Assembly: GCA_963606545.1 (NCBI GenBank)
Contig: CAVCYP010000007.1
Coordinates: 1-48,614 of the forward strand
Direction: 5' to 3'
Origin: UBA9732 sp963606545
GTDB taxonomy: Bacteria; Spirochaetota; Spirochaetia; Sphaerochaetales; Sphaerochaetaceae
DNA length: 48,614 nucleotides
Position numbers and translations under genes: made by a program. The stretch's first letter is position 1. Each line of letters begins with the position of its first letter. This document shows positions 40,548-48,614 of the stretch, piece after piece. The notes below the pieces were generated by a model. It was given only the letters and a program-made list of their open reading frames with translations. It did not search any database and had not been told where the DNA came from.

Positions 40548-42222
40548 AAAAATCATGCACGCAATCTTTTTGGTTGCTTCAATTATACTTTTGCTTTCCT
40601 TTTCAATCGTTGCTGGAATTCTCTATAGAGATTATTCCAATAAGCAGACCCTTCAGATTGAAGATGAACTTAACATAGCAGCCAAAGGGGTAGAGCTTTC
40701 TGGCCTTGATTACTTAAATGCAATAGAGGATTTGGAGTCTGGCCGTTACAGACTCACTTGGATTGCCAAGGACGGCACAGTAATCTTTGACAACACAACA
40801 GACGCCAGTAAAATGGAAAATCACTCAAACAGAACTGAGTTTGTAGAGGCCATTTCATCTGGACACAGTGAGAGCGTCAGATATTCCGACACTCAGCTTG
40901 AAGTGATAGTTTATCACGCTACCCAACTTACAGACGGCTCTGTCTTACGAATTTCTGCGAGTAGGGCATCTCTGGTCAAGATTGCCTTAAGCATGATTTT
41001 GCCGCTTCTTTTGATTCTTGCCCTGTCTTGGATTCTTTCCTTTGTGCTTGCCAAACGCATGTCTCAAAAGATTATCGCCCCGCTCAATCAACTGGATTTA
41101 GATAATCCGCTTGAAAATGACGTCTACCCAGAGCTATCCCCTCTTCTCCGACGCATTTACTCCCAGAGAAAAGAGCTGGATGCCCAACTTGTGACCCTCA
41201 AGCGACATTCGGACGAGTTTGACCAGATTTCCCGTAGCATGAGCGAAGGCCTGATGGTCCTTGATCTTGACGGCAAAATTATCAGCCTCAACCGCGCCGC
41301 AATGGAGATGCTCAAATACGACGGCAACTTCATTGGCCACAGTTTCCTAGAATTGGAACGTAACCACGAATTCAGCGTTGCAATAGAAAAAGCCCTAGCC
41401 AACGGCCACGACGAGCTTCGCCTAGAGCGCAACGGCCACGTCTTTAGATTCTCCATGAGCCGCATCACCTCAGACGGCCAGCCAATTGGACTTGTGGTCT
41501 TAGCCTTTGACGTCACCGAGCGCGCCAACGCAGAAAGCCTAAGACGCGAATTTTCCGCCAACGTCTCCCACGAGCTCAAAACGCCGCTCCAAGGCATCAT
41601 AGGCAGCGCAGAACTCATAGAAAGCGGCATGGCCAAAGACCAAAACGCCCAACGCTTTGCCGGCCACATCCACACAGAAGCCGCCCGCATGGTCACCCTC
41701 ATTGAAGACATCATTCGCCTCTCCCAGCTAGACGAAGGCGTCAAGTTAGCTTTTGAAGACACCGATATTTTCTGTCTTGCCACTGAAGCTCAAACCGAGC
41801 TTTCTGAAAGTGCATCAAAAAAGAATATTACCATTGAAGTCAACGGCACTCATGTTCATGCAAAGTGTGTGACAAGACTAATTCACGAAATGATTTATAA
41901 TCTTGTGGATAATGGAGTTAAATATAGCAATATTGGTGGTAAAGTCTCTGTCTTGGTATCAACTATTCCTGATTCTGGTCTGGCACAAATTGTGGTGAAA
42001 GACAACGGCATTGGAATCCCTCAAGAACATTTGGATCGCATCTTTGAACGATTCTACCGAGTAGACAAGAGCCATTCCAAAGCCTCCGGAGGAACAGGTC
42101 TTGGGCTTTCAATAGTCAAGCACTCCGTACTGTATCATCACGGTAAAATTAGTGTAGAAAGCCAAGTAGGAAAGGGGACCACCTTTAAAGTAGAATTTCC
42201 CCTTAGCCCCGAAAAAATGTAA
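40540..42222 (+). CDS. phoR: PhoR-like sensor histidine kinase
   Basis: Membrane sensor of 560 residues: TM1 about 8-28, extracytoplasmic domain about 30-145, TM2 about 147-168, a short HAMP-like linker, PAS about 225-330 (SEGLMVLDLDGKIISLNRAAMEML), HisKA with phospho-His344 in SANVSHELKTPLQGII, and HATPase about 440-555 (NLVDNGVKYS, VKDNGIGIPQEHLDRIFERFYRVD, GGTGLGLSIVKH). It phosphorylates PhoB under phosphate limitation. Codons between about 41100 and 41750 (PAS and HisKA) are markedly C-ending compared with both ends of the gene. It ends the operon; a terminator hairpin follows at 42508. Confidence 0.93.
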   Translation: MTKKIMHAIFLVASIILLLSFSIVAGILYRDYSNKQTLQIEDELNIAAKGVELSGLDYLNAIEDLESGRYRLTWIAKDGTVIFDNTTDASKMENHSNRTEFVEAISSGHSESVRYSDTQLEVIVYHATQLTDGSVLRISASRASLVKIALSMILPLLLILALSWILSFVLAKRMSQKIIAPLNQLDLDNPLENDVYPELSPLLRRIYSQRKELDAQLVTLKRHSDEFDQISRSMSEGLMVLDLDGKIISLNRAAMEMLKYDGNFIGHSFLELERNHEFSVAIEKALANGHDELRLERNGHVFRFSMSRITSDGQPIGLVVLAFDVTERANAESLRREFSANVSHELKTPLQGIIGSAELIESGMAKDQNAQRFAGHIHTEAARMVTLIEDIIRLSQLDEGVKLAFEDTDIFCLATEAQTELSESASKKNITIEVNGTHVHAKCVTRLIHEMIYNLVDNGVKYSNIGGKVSVLVSTIPDSGLAQIVVKDNGIGIPQEHLDRIFERFYRVDKSHSKASGGTGLGLSIVKHSVLYHHGKISVESQVGKGTTFKVEFPLSPEKM

Positions 42223-42490
42223 AATTCAATTAACAGTCTTATTTTTGTAGCTGCTTTATTTGAACAAGATTTTCTTCTTCAGATTGGAACTACATTTCTC
42301 AAGGCTGGATGGAAAACATACCACTCTATGCCGTCTCAAACGTTTAAATTGGGGAAATAAAAAAATCCCATTCTGCACAGTGGATATAGAATTAACTGAA
42401 TTACGTCTCAAAAATCTTCACAAAGTAAACTGTTTTCAGAAGGACTTCTCCGGAAGAGCCCGATTTGCTTTCACGCAAGCAGGTACTCTA

Positions 42491-42650
42491 GCCATAATTT
42501 TTTTTTCAAAAAACTGAAAAACTCAGTTTTTTTAAAATTTTTTGGTGAAAAAACTTAAAATCTCAGTTTTAAAAAAATTTTTTTCAAAAAAAACTTAAAA
42601 TCTCAGTTTTAAAAAAAAATTTTTCGAAAAAAACTTAAAATCTCAGTTTA
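42491..42650. repeat. 40-bp AT-rich tandem repeat, four copies
   Basis: The core AAACTTAAAATCTCAGTTT recurs at exactly 40-bp steps (cores starting 42511, 42551, 42591, 42631). Flanks are A6-9/T5-10 tracts. The first copy differs (AAACTGAAAAACTCAGTTT) and folds as a perfect hairpin; the later three are near-identical. The A-tracts are therefore phased by about four helical turns. Confidence 0.9.
42508..42533 (+). terminator. Terminator of the pst-pho operon
   Basis: Stem AAAAAACTGA (42508-42517), loop AAAAC, TCAGTTTTTT (42523-42532) ending in seven T. It is AT-rich, so probably moderate in strength. It is also the first unit of the 40-bp repeat. Confidence 0.55.
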
Positions 42651-42653
42651 AAA

Positions 42654-42683
42654 AAAGCCAGGTCCCTTGCGAGGCCTGGCTTT
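42654..42683 (-). terminator. Terminator of the alcohol dehydrogenase gene
   Basis: Stem AAAGCCAGG (42654-42662) pairs with CCTGGCTTT (42675-42683), with an inner CCT-TGCG-AGG tetraloop hairpin. Read on the minus strand, the stem is followed by seven T (complement of 42650-42656), a typical intrinsic terminator 21 bases after the stop. Confidence 0.85.
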
Positions 42684-42704
42684 GAATTAGCTTCTAAGTA
42701 TTTA

Positions 42705-43922
42705 TTAGAAATCAACTTCTGTGTCGTAGTAGCAGCACTTGAGGAGCTTTTCCATCTCTTCAACGCTAGGCTGACGAGGGTTGGAGCCTGTGCAAGCATC
42801 GGCTATAGCGTTAACTGCAATGTCGTGCAGGCGTGCAAGGAAGACGTCTTCTGGGACAAAACCCTGCTCTGTTGGATAGCTGTCTGGGCCATAGTTCTTG
42901 ATGCAGTGTGGGATGTTGAGGTCGTCGTTCATCTTGCGAAGAGCCTTGATGAGGAGCTGGACTTTCTCTTTGTCGTCCTTTCCGCCAAGCTTCATGATGT
43001 CAGCAATTTTGCCGTAACGAGCAAGTGCTACAGGGTCCTTTGCGTTGAAAGCAATGACTTTTGGCAGATACATTGCGTTGGCTGCGCCGTGGATGATGTG
43101 TGCGCCGTAATCTTCAAAGGCAGCACCAGTCTTGTGAGCCATTGAGTGAACAATACCAAGAAGTGCGTTGGAGAATGCCATACCTGCAAGGCACTGTGCG
43201 TTGTGCATGCTGTCGCGCTTTGCCATGTCTCCGTTGTAGGATGGAACAAGGTCTGACTGAATCATTGTGATTGCATACAGAGCAAGTGGGTCTGTGTAGT
43301 CACAGTTTGCTGTTGAAACATAAGCTTCAATTGCGTGGGTGATTGCGTCCATACCTGTGTGTGCAACAAGCTTCTTTGGCATGGTCTCTGCAAGTTCTGG
43401 GTCAACAATTGCTACATCTGGTGTAATCTCAAAGTCAGCGATAGGATACTTAATTCTGTCTGCATAGTTTGTAATAATTGAGAAGGCTGTTACTTCTGTT
43501 GCTGTTCCTGAGGTTGAGGAAATTGCGCAGAAATGAGCCTTTTTGCGAAGCTTTGGAAGTCCAAAGACCTTGCACATATCCTGGAAAGATACCTCTGGGT
43601 ACTCGTACTTAATCCACATTGCCTTTGCAGCATCAATTGGAGAACCACCGCCCATTGCAACGATCCAGTCTGGCTGGAACTTGAGCATTGCTTCAGCACC
43701 CTTCATGACAGTTTCTACTGATGGATCTGGTTCGATTCCTTCAAAAACTTCTACTTCCATTCCTGCTTCTTTGAGGTAAGAAATAGCTTTATCAAGGAAT
43801 CCAAAGCGCTTCATTGAGCCACCGCCGACACAAATCATTGCTTTCTTGCCTTCGAATGTCTTCAGTGCTTCCATAGCACCCTTTCCATGGTAAACGTCAC
43901 GTGGAAGTGTAAATCTTGCCAT
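42705..43922 (-). CDS. Iron-containing alcohol dehydrogenase
   Basis: Group III Fe-dependent dehydrogenase, 405 residues from the ATG at 43922 (AAGGAGA six bases upstream); the longer frame to 43997 lacks a ribosome site. NAD(P) site: ICVGGGSMKRFG and VAMGGGSPIDAAKAMW. Iron ligands: Asp and His in HTGMDAITHAIEAYVS, and the two His in GIVHSMAHKTGAAFEDYGAHIIHGAANA. SSTSGTATEVTAFSII is the usual cofactor-loop signature. It reduces aldehydes to alcohols (butanol, ethanol or propanediol type) during fermentation; the exact substrate is not readable. It is a single gene with its own terminator. Confidence 0.93.
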   Translation of the reverse strand: MARFTLPRDVYHGKGAMEALKTFEGKKAMICVGGGSMKRFGFLDKAISYLKEAGMEVEVFEGIEPDPSVETVMKGAEAMLKFQPDWIVAMGGGSPIDAAKAMWIKYEYPEVSFQDMCKVFGLPKLRKKAHFCAISSTSGTATEVTAFSIITNYADRIKYPIADFEITPDVAIVDPELAETMPKKLVAHTGMDAITHAIEAYVSTANCDYTDPLALYAITMIQSDLVPSYNGDMAKRDSMHNAQCLAGMAFSNALLGIVHSMAHKTGAAFEDYGAHIIHGAANAMYLPKVIAFNAKDPVALARYGKIADIMKLGGKDDKEKVQLLIKALRKMNDDLNIPHCIKNYGPDSYPTEQGFVPEDVFLARLHDIAVNAIADACTGSNPRQPSVEEMEKLLKCCYYDTEVDF

Positions 43923-44097
43923 ATTCAATCTCCTTAAATTAAATAACTTAGCAGGGCAATGCCCAACATTTGCGAATTTTATTACAAGATTTTTCACAAA
44001 AGAAATGCCTTTTTTGCATAGGGGTATTTCGCTGGAAATATAGCATAGAGGTGTATCTGCTTTGATTTAATTGCGTATTTGTTGTGTAGAAAATGAC

Positions 44098-44126
44098 TTG
44101 ACGGATGACTTAAATAGGAACAAAAT
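44098..44126 (+). promoter_or_regulatory. Promoter of the hybrid kinase gene
   Basis: TTGACG (44098-44103), 17 bases, CAAAAT (44121-44126), about 27 bases before the GTG start. The rest of the 231-bp gap to the divergent dehydrogenase gene holds AT-rich sequence in which I could not define the opposing promoter. Confidence 0.45.
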
Positions 44127-44153
44127 TAGCTGGGGAAGATAGGAGATTCAATT

Positions 44154-47100
44154 GTGTTAAATCACGTGGACTTGATGGCTGCGTTGACTGCAGATTATCT
44201 CAATGTGTATGTGCTACGTCCTAATGAGGACAAGGCTGAGATTATAAAACTGAAGGGCTATGTAACTACTGGAATTACGGACAATCCACAGGATTTCTCC
44301 TATTCTACGCTACTGCGCACCTATGCCAATGATCGCGTATATGTAGAAGATAGAAACTATTTTCTAGATAGACTTTCGACTAAATCTTTGCTAAAAACCT
44401 TCTCTGATGGCCGTGCTATTCTTGAATTAGACTACCGCATTTTAGATGGCGATGAAATTCACTTCTACACGGCCCGTTACAGCCGTATTTCAAAACCAGA
44501 GGAAGAGCTTAGGCTTGTCGTGGCTTTCAGAAATATCGACTCAATAGTTAGCGCAGGGCGTGAGCAGCGAACTAAGGGCTTATTTAATGCCTATGGTGCT
44601 CTTTCAGATATCTTTTATTCTCTGCACAGAGTCGATATTCAGAAAAATACTTATGTCTGCATCAAAGACACGCCGTCCATTGAAAAGGTCACTATTCCCA
44701 ATTCTAATGATTATGACGCCAATTCAAAGCGTATTATAACTGCACTTTCGTCAAAATGGAGTTGCAAGGAGGCCTTGTGCTTTGTTGACAGAAGCACGCT
44801 TGAGGCTCGTATGGACGGCAAAACCCATATTATGATGGATTTTCTGTCTTATGCCTCTGAGACCTGCCGGCTACATTTCTTCAAAGAAGATGTGGACCAA
44901 AACGGCAAGCTTTGCCACGTGATTTTTGGAGTAGAAAGAGTTAACGAGGAAAAGAGCATTGCCGTTATAAATGCACTTTCTCGTGAATTCCAAAACGTGT
45001 ACTTCATTAATCTAGAAGAAGGTACGTCTCGTATTATTAAATCCTCGGCTTTTGTTAGTGAGGAACTTGACGAAAGACAGAAACAAATATTCTTTTATGA
45101 ACAAGTATGTAAGCAATATATTGTTTCTCGCATTCATCCTGAAGATAGAGAGTCTTTTGAAAAGACTAGTTCCTTGAAGTTTTTACGTGAATCTTTAAGA
45201 GATAACGACGAAATTTCTGGCAACATCCGTATCTTAACAAAAGGAGAAGTGCATTATTGTCGTTATACTTATTTCAAACTGGCAAATCTCAATTCTGTTG
45301 TTGCAGGCTTTAGGAATATTGACGAAATTATAGCTCAGCACACTGCAGAGGAGCAACGTCAGCGAGAACTGGAAGAAGCCCACCAGAGACAGCAAGAGCA
45401 GCAGCTGGCAATTTTTGACACTTTGGCCCACAATTTCAAGAATGTTTACCTGGTTGATCTTGAGAAGGCTACAGCTAAGATCCTTAAGTTAGAGGATGAA
45501 TATGTAGATGACCGGTTAGACAACGTTATGGACGTTGAGTTTCCTTATGAACCGTTTTTATTTGCTTGGATTAACGAGGCTGTGCATCCAGAAGACAAGG
45601 AAAGGCTCATGAGAGAGCTGAGTGTTGCCCACCTCAGAGAGGTCTTTAAAACTCAGGATGAATATATTGGAAACTACCGCATGTTTGCAAATGGACAGAT
45701 AGTTCACTATCAGTTCAGCGTAAATCTCATGAAGGATAGATTTCACCTTATTGCAGGTTTTCAGAACGTTGACGTTATTATTAGGGCCCATTTAGAAGAG
45801 GAAAGAAAACGTCAGGAAAAAGAGCAGGCTTATCAGGCTCAGTTGAAAGAGCAGTTGGTTATTGTTGATAAGCTAGCCCACAATTTTAAAAATGTTTACT
45901 TTGCTGATTTTGAAAAGGGGACTGTGAAGATTCTGAAATTGAGTGATGACTACACGGAACTTTTCAATGTAGCGGAGAATCAAGAAATTCCATTTGATGC
46001 TCTGCGCAATAATTGGCTTGAAACTGTGGTGTGTCCAGAGGACAGAGATGAGGTTGCAAGGGTTTTTGCAACGGAAAACGTTAAAAAACTTCTTGCGTCT
46101 CAGGGAGAATTCACAGGGTATTATCGTAGTATCATCAATGGAAAGATTCATCATTTCCAATATAACATGAGTAGAGTAGATGTGCCTGGTATGAAAGCAG
46201 TATTGGGCTATCAGAATGTTGATGATATTGTTGAAGAACATCTTGCGTTGGAACGCAAAGAACGTGAGCTAGCGGAAGCTCGTCTGGCGTCTGAAAGAGA
46301 ACATGCTGAAGTCATTACTGCAGTTTCCGCCTTATATTCCACAATCATCAGAGCTGATCTTGAAACTCATCAGTATGAGGTTTTGACCAGTGTTTCACGT
46401 ATGCAAACCGTTGCTGGAAAGAGTGGAAATTTTGATGAAGTGAAAGAAATGGTCCTTTGTGCGTTTATTATTCCTGAAATGCAGGGTCTAATGCGGGAAT
46501 TTTTGGATTTTGATACTCTTGCAGACCGGCTTAAAGCTGTAGACACCGTGGCAACAGAGTATAAGAGTCCCCGTGGTAATTGGTTTGAATCCCGTTTCAT
46601 TGTGAAGAAAAGAAAAGAAGGGGGACAAGCAAAGGAAGTCTTATTTGTAGCCAGAAATATCACTTCTGAAAAGATTAAAGAGCTAGAGCAACAAGAGCAA
46701 CTGTCCCAAGCTTTGGTAGCTGCACAGCAGGCTAATAAAGCAAAATCTACCTTCCTCAACAGTATGTCTCATGACATCCGTACGCCAATGAATGCAATCA
46801 TAGGCTTTACAGCTTTGGCTCAGACTCATATGGACAATCCTACTCAAGTACAGGATTATTTGGCAAAGATTAGTACTTCAAGTACCCATTTGCTCAGCCT
46901 CATAAATGATATTCTTGATATGAGCCGTATTGAAAGTGGAACAGTCAAGCTGGAGGAAAAACCTATTCATATTCCAGATCTTCTGCATGACCTTCGCACT
47001 ATGATACAGAGTCTTGTTAATGCCAAGAATCTGAATCTTTTCATTGATACGCAGGATATAGTGCATGAGGATGTAATTGCTGATAAACTACGCCTGAATC

Positions 47101-48275
47101 AGGTGTTGATTAACATTGTTGGCAATGCTATCAAATACACACAGCCGGGTGGAGACATCATAATCCGTCTTGTGGAAAAGCCTTGCTCTCTGAAGAACTA
47201 CACGACCTATGAATTTACGGTTAAAGATAACGGTATTGGTATGTCAAAGAGCTTCCTTGAGCATATATTCGAGTCCTTCTCAAGAGAACATACTTCTACT
47301 GTCACAGGTATTCAGGGAACGGGGCTTGGCATGGCTATCACCAAGAATATTGTGGATATGATGGGTGGTAATATCTCTGTTAAGAGTGAGGAAGGTAAGG
47401 GTTCATTGTTCACAGTTACTCTTAATTTACAACTTACCTCAGAGCCTGTTAAATACAAACCAATTGCTGCGCTTTGTGGTGCAAGAGCGCTTGTTGTGGA
47501 TGATGATATTAATACTTGTAGAAGCGTCAGTAAAATGTTGCGTGACATTGAAATGCGCCCAGACTGGACACTATCTGGTAGAGAAGCGATTGTTCGGGCT
47601 CAGGATGCTGCAGACTTAAAAGATGAATACAAGGTGTATATCATTGATTATCTGATGCCTGACATGAACGGAATAGAAACTGTTCGTCAGATTCGCAGGG
47701 TAATCAGTGAAGATGCATCAATTATCGTCCTTACTGCCTATGATTGGGCGGATATTGAGCAAGAGGCAAGAGAGGCGGGCGTTACAGCTTTTGTATCCAA
47801 GCCAATTTTCATGAGCGAGCTCAAAGACGTTTTGACAAACCATGGCGCTGAAGAGAAGAAGGTAGTAGAGCCTGCGCACTATGATTTTAGTGGCAAAAGT
47901 GTACTGCTGGTAGAGGATAACGAGCTGAACAGAGAAATTGCTACTGCAATTCTGGAGAATGTTGGCCTTAAGGTAGATACAGCTGAAGATGGTTCTGAGG
48001 CTGTAGATATCATGTATAAGGCTGCAGAGGATGAATATGATTTGATTTTCATGGATATCCAAATGCCAACTATGGATGGCTACACTGCAACGCATGAGAT
48101 ACGAACCCTAGCAAACAACAGAAAGGCAAATATTCCTATTGTTGCCATGACGGCAAATGCTTTTGAGGAAGATAGAAAGAAATCTCTAGAAGCTGGAATG
48201 AACGGGCATATTGCAAAGCCTATTAGCATTGAGGAGATTGCAAAAGTCTTAGACGCCATATTTGCAACAAACTGA
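44154..48275 (+). CDS. Giant hybrid sensor histidine kinase with six PAS-like repeats and two receiver domains
   Basis: 1373 residues, GTG start with AGGAG eight bases upstream. No signal peptide or membrane segment, so cytosolic. Six PAS-like units of about 125-150 residues begin near 8, 148, 275, 422, 573 and 722; most carry an NVY-like strand (NVYFINLEEG, NVYLVDLEKA, NVYFADFEKG) and end in GFRNIDEII-like sequence followed by a Glu/Arg/Gln linker helix. HisKA has His873 in NSMSHDIRTPMNAIIGF; HATPase about 975-1095 (IVGNAIKYT, VKDNGIGM, GTGLGMAITK); receiver 1 with Asp1165 (YIIDYLMPDMNG); receiver 2 with Asp1301 (IFMDIQMPTMDG). The output is probably through a separate partner; the signal is unknown. 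Confidence 0.93.
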   Translation: MLNHVDLMAALTADYLNVYVLRPNEDKAEIIKLKGYVTTGITDNPQDFSYSTLLRTYANDRVYVEDRNYFLDRLSTKSLLKTFSDGRAILELDYRILDGDEIHFYTARYSRISKPEEELRLVVAFRNIDSIVSAGREQRTKGLFNAYGALSDIFYSLHRVDIQKNTYVCIKDTPSIEKVTIPNSNDYDANSKRIITALSSKWSCKEALCFVDRSTLEARMDGKTHIMMDFLSYASETCRLHFFKEDVDQNGKLCHVIFGVERVNEEKSIAVINALSREFQNVYFINLEEGTSRIIKSSAFVSEELDERQKQIFFYEQVCKQYIVSRIHPEDRESFEKTSSLKFLRESLRDNDEISGNIRILTKGEVHYCRYTYFKLANLNSVVAGFRNIDEIIAQHTAEEQRQRELEEAHQRQQEQQLAIFDTLAHNFKNVYLVDLEKATAKILKLEDEYVDDRLDNVMDVEFPYEPFLFAWINEAVHPEDKERLMRELSVAHLREVFKTQDEYIGNYRMFANGQIVHYQFSVNLMKDRFHLIAGFQNVDVIIRAHLEEERKRQEKEQAYQAQLKEQLVIVDKLAHNFKNVYFADFEKGTVKILKLSDDYTELFNVAENQEIPFDALRNNWLETVVCPEDRDEVARVFATENVKKLLASQGEFTGYYRSIINGKIHHFQYNMSRVDVPGMKAVLGYQNVDDIVEEHLALERKERELAEARLASEREHAEVITAVSALYSTIIRADLETHQYEVLTSVSRMQTVAGKSGNFDEVKEMVLCAFIIPEMQGLMREFLDFDTLADRLKAVDTVATEYKSPRGNWFESRFIVKKRKEGGQAKEVLFVARNITSEKIKELEQQEQLSQALVAAQQANKAKSTFLNSMSHDIRTPMNAIIGFTALAQTHMDNPTQVQDYLAKISTSSTHLLSLINDILDMSRIESGTVKLEEKPIHIPDLLHDLRTMIQSLVNAKNLNLFIDTQDIVHEDVIADKLRLNQVLINIVGNAIKYTQPGGDIIIRLVEKPCSLKNYTTYEFTVKDNGIGMSKSFLEHIFESFSREHTSTVTGIQGTGLGMAITKNIVDMMGGNISVKSEEGKGSLFTVTLNLQLTSEPVKYKPIAALCGARALVVDDDINTCRSVSKMLRDIEMRPDWTLSGREAIVRAQDAADLKDEYKVYIIDYLMPDMNGIETVRQIRRVISEDASIIVLTAYDWADIEQEAREAGVTAFVSKPIFMSELKDVLTNHGAEEKKVVEPAHYDFSGKSVLLVEDNELNREIATAILENVGLKVDTAEDGSEAVDIMYKAAEDEYDLIFMDIQMPTMDGYTATHEIRTLANNRKANIPIVAMTANAFEEDRKKSLEAGMNGHIAKPISIEEIAKVLDAIFATN

Positions 48276-48286
48276 TTTGGGAATAA

Positions 48287-48322
48287 AAAAAGTGCAATTG
48301 AGGTATCTCAGTTGCACTTTTT
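48287..48322. terminator. Bidirectional terminator after the hybrid kinase gene
   Basis: Stem AAAAAGTGCAA (48287-48297) pairs with TTGCACTTTTT (48312-48322) through an inner TGAG-GTAT-CTCA stem and one T-G pair. It starts 12 bases after the stop and has a T tract in both directions. Confidence 0.88.
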
Positions 48323-48371
48323 GGACTTTTTACCGGAGCGTGTATCTGAGATTGAAGGACTCAATGAAGAA

Positions 48372-48397
48372 ATAAAAAGGCGAGGTTAAAACTCGCC
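48372..48397 (-). terminator. Terminator of the gene cut by the right edge
   Basis: GGCGAG (48379-48384) and CTCGCC (48392-48397) form a GC stem. Read on the minus strand it is followed by TTTTTATTT, three bases after the partial gene's stop. Confidence 0.8.
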
Positions 48398-48399
48398 AA

Positions 48400-48614
48400 T
48401 CAATTTGTCGTCTTGATAGAGCTTGAACTTGTCTTTTCTTCAGGCATATCCAAAATCTTTCTGATAATGGACAATGTTTCTGCATTTGCCTTTTCAAGAT
48501 ATGGAACAAACTCAATCATGGGACTTTTTGTATAGTCCTTTGGAAAATCGAAAAATTCAGAATGGTGGTCTCTTATGTTTTTGATGGGAATTTGACATAT
48601 ATGGGATAGGCAAC
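48400..48614 (-). CDS. Partial gene, C-terminal end only, function unknown
   Basis: An open frame enters from the right edge and ends at TGA 48400-48402, giving at least 70 codons. The readable part includes IRDHHSEFFDFPKDYTKS, MIEFVPYLEKANAETLS and IIRKILDMPEEKT, an acidic helical tail that looks like real protein. A well-formed terminator follows directly. The start is outside the window and I do not recognise the family. A smaller open frame overlapping it in another phase is a shadow. Confidence 0.6.
   Translation of the reverse strand, partial: CLSHICQIPIKNIRDHHSEFFDFPKDYTKSPMIEFVPYLEKANAETLSIIRKILDMPEEKTSSSSIKTTN

Larger units (their letters stand above)
42223..42704. other. 482-bp gap between phoR and the alcohol dehydrogenase
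   Basis: No convincing gene. The left half (42223-42490) is unremarkable, with a small CTTC/GAAG hairpin near 42445. The right half holds the 40-bp repeat array and the terminators listed separately. Confidence 0.7.

Noticed and set aside
41157..41783. 208-codon minus-strand frame opposite phoR
   Set aside because: Shadow of phoR caused by its C-ending codon patch; Ser/Arg/Leu-rich composition without domains.
42260..42517. Open frame of 85 codons (TTG start) in the gap after phoR
   Set aside because: No ribosome site, low-complexity end running into the repeat array and terminator hairpin, and no recognisable family.
42491..42650. The 40-bp repeat array taken as a CRISPR
   Set aside because: The repeats are contiguous with no unique spacers, are mostly A and T tracts, and no cas gene is near.

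Overview
The window looks like the chromosome of a diderm, low-to-moderate G+C, fermentative or host-associated bacterium. A spirochaete close to Treponema is my best guess, though no rRNA or marker gene here proves it. The grounds are: an outer-membrane efflux system (TolC, membrane-fusion protein, RND pump); spirochaete-like signal peptides; AGGAGG-type ribosome sites beside several apparently leaderless genes; a DksA/TraR protein; an iron alcohol dehydrogenase; and a very large cytosolic hybrid kinase. I see no rRNA, tRNA, insertion sequence, prophage or CRISPR array. The region reads as ordinary chromosome carrying two small accessory modules, HigBA and XRE/Y-polymerase/YolD.

Layout. Positions 47-2435 (minus) hold a polar amino-acid ABC importer whose promoter lies beside ARG-box-like palindromes. 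2636-9993 (minus) is a four-gene efflux operon: membrane-fusion protein, RND pump, an unusual lipoprotein, TolC. It faces a divergent TetR gene (10285-10842). 10816-12889 (minus) is the biotin ECF importer bioY-bioM-bioN. mnmA (12975-14051) follows, then a HigB/HigA toxin-antitoxin pair whose operator sits inside its own promoter, a MATE exporter, an M29 aminopeptidase, a DUF362 ferredoxin-like protein and a TrmJ-type methyltransferase. 19353-23843 (plus) is a translationally coupled operon: a PerM/AI-2E membrane protein, a CobT-CbiR fusion, CobU and CobS. Together these would remodel and assemble cobamides from salvaged corrinoids. A DksA/TraR gene follows, then an ABCG-like ATPase with its permease, RdgB, a metallo-beta-lactamase-fold hydrolase and a DbpA-type RNA-binding protein.

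28480-33525 (plus) is a four-gene envelope operon of unknown function: a coiled-coil protein, an MscS channel, a small membrane-anchored protein, and a secreted HExxH metallopeptidase with a likely beta-barrel end. 33527-35733 is the XRE / Y-family polymerase / YolD module. 35812-42222 is a complete phosphate regulon, pstS-pstC-pstA-pstB-phoU-phoB-phoR, preceded by 11-bp-phased TTTACA repeats that look like a Pho box. A 480-bp gap then contains an exact 40-bp-period AT-rich repeat and two terminators. An iron alcohol dehydrogenase (minus) and a 1373-residue hybrid sensor kinase with six repeated PAS-like units follow. The right edge cuts a minus-strand gene.

The observations I rate highest are: the CobT-CbiR fusion; the RND pump without the TM4 aspartate pair of AcrB and with an Ig-like lipoprotein in its operon; the metallopeptidase/MscS operon; the MnmA lacking its second catalytic cysteine; short tandem duplications that straddle stop codons (tolC, pstS, pstB); and a divergent promoter pair that appears to make two leaderless mRNAs.
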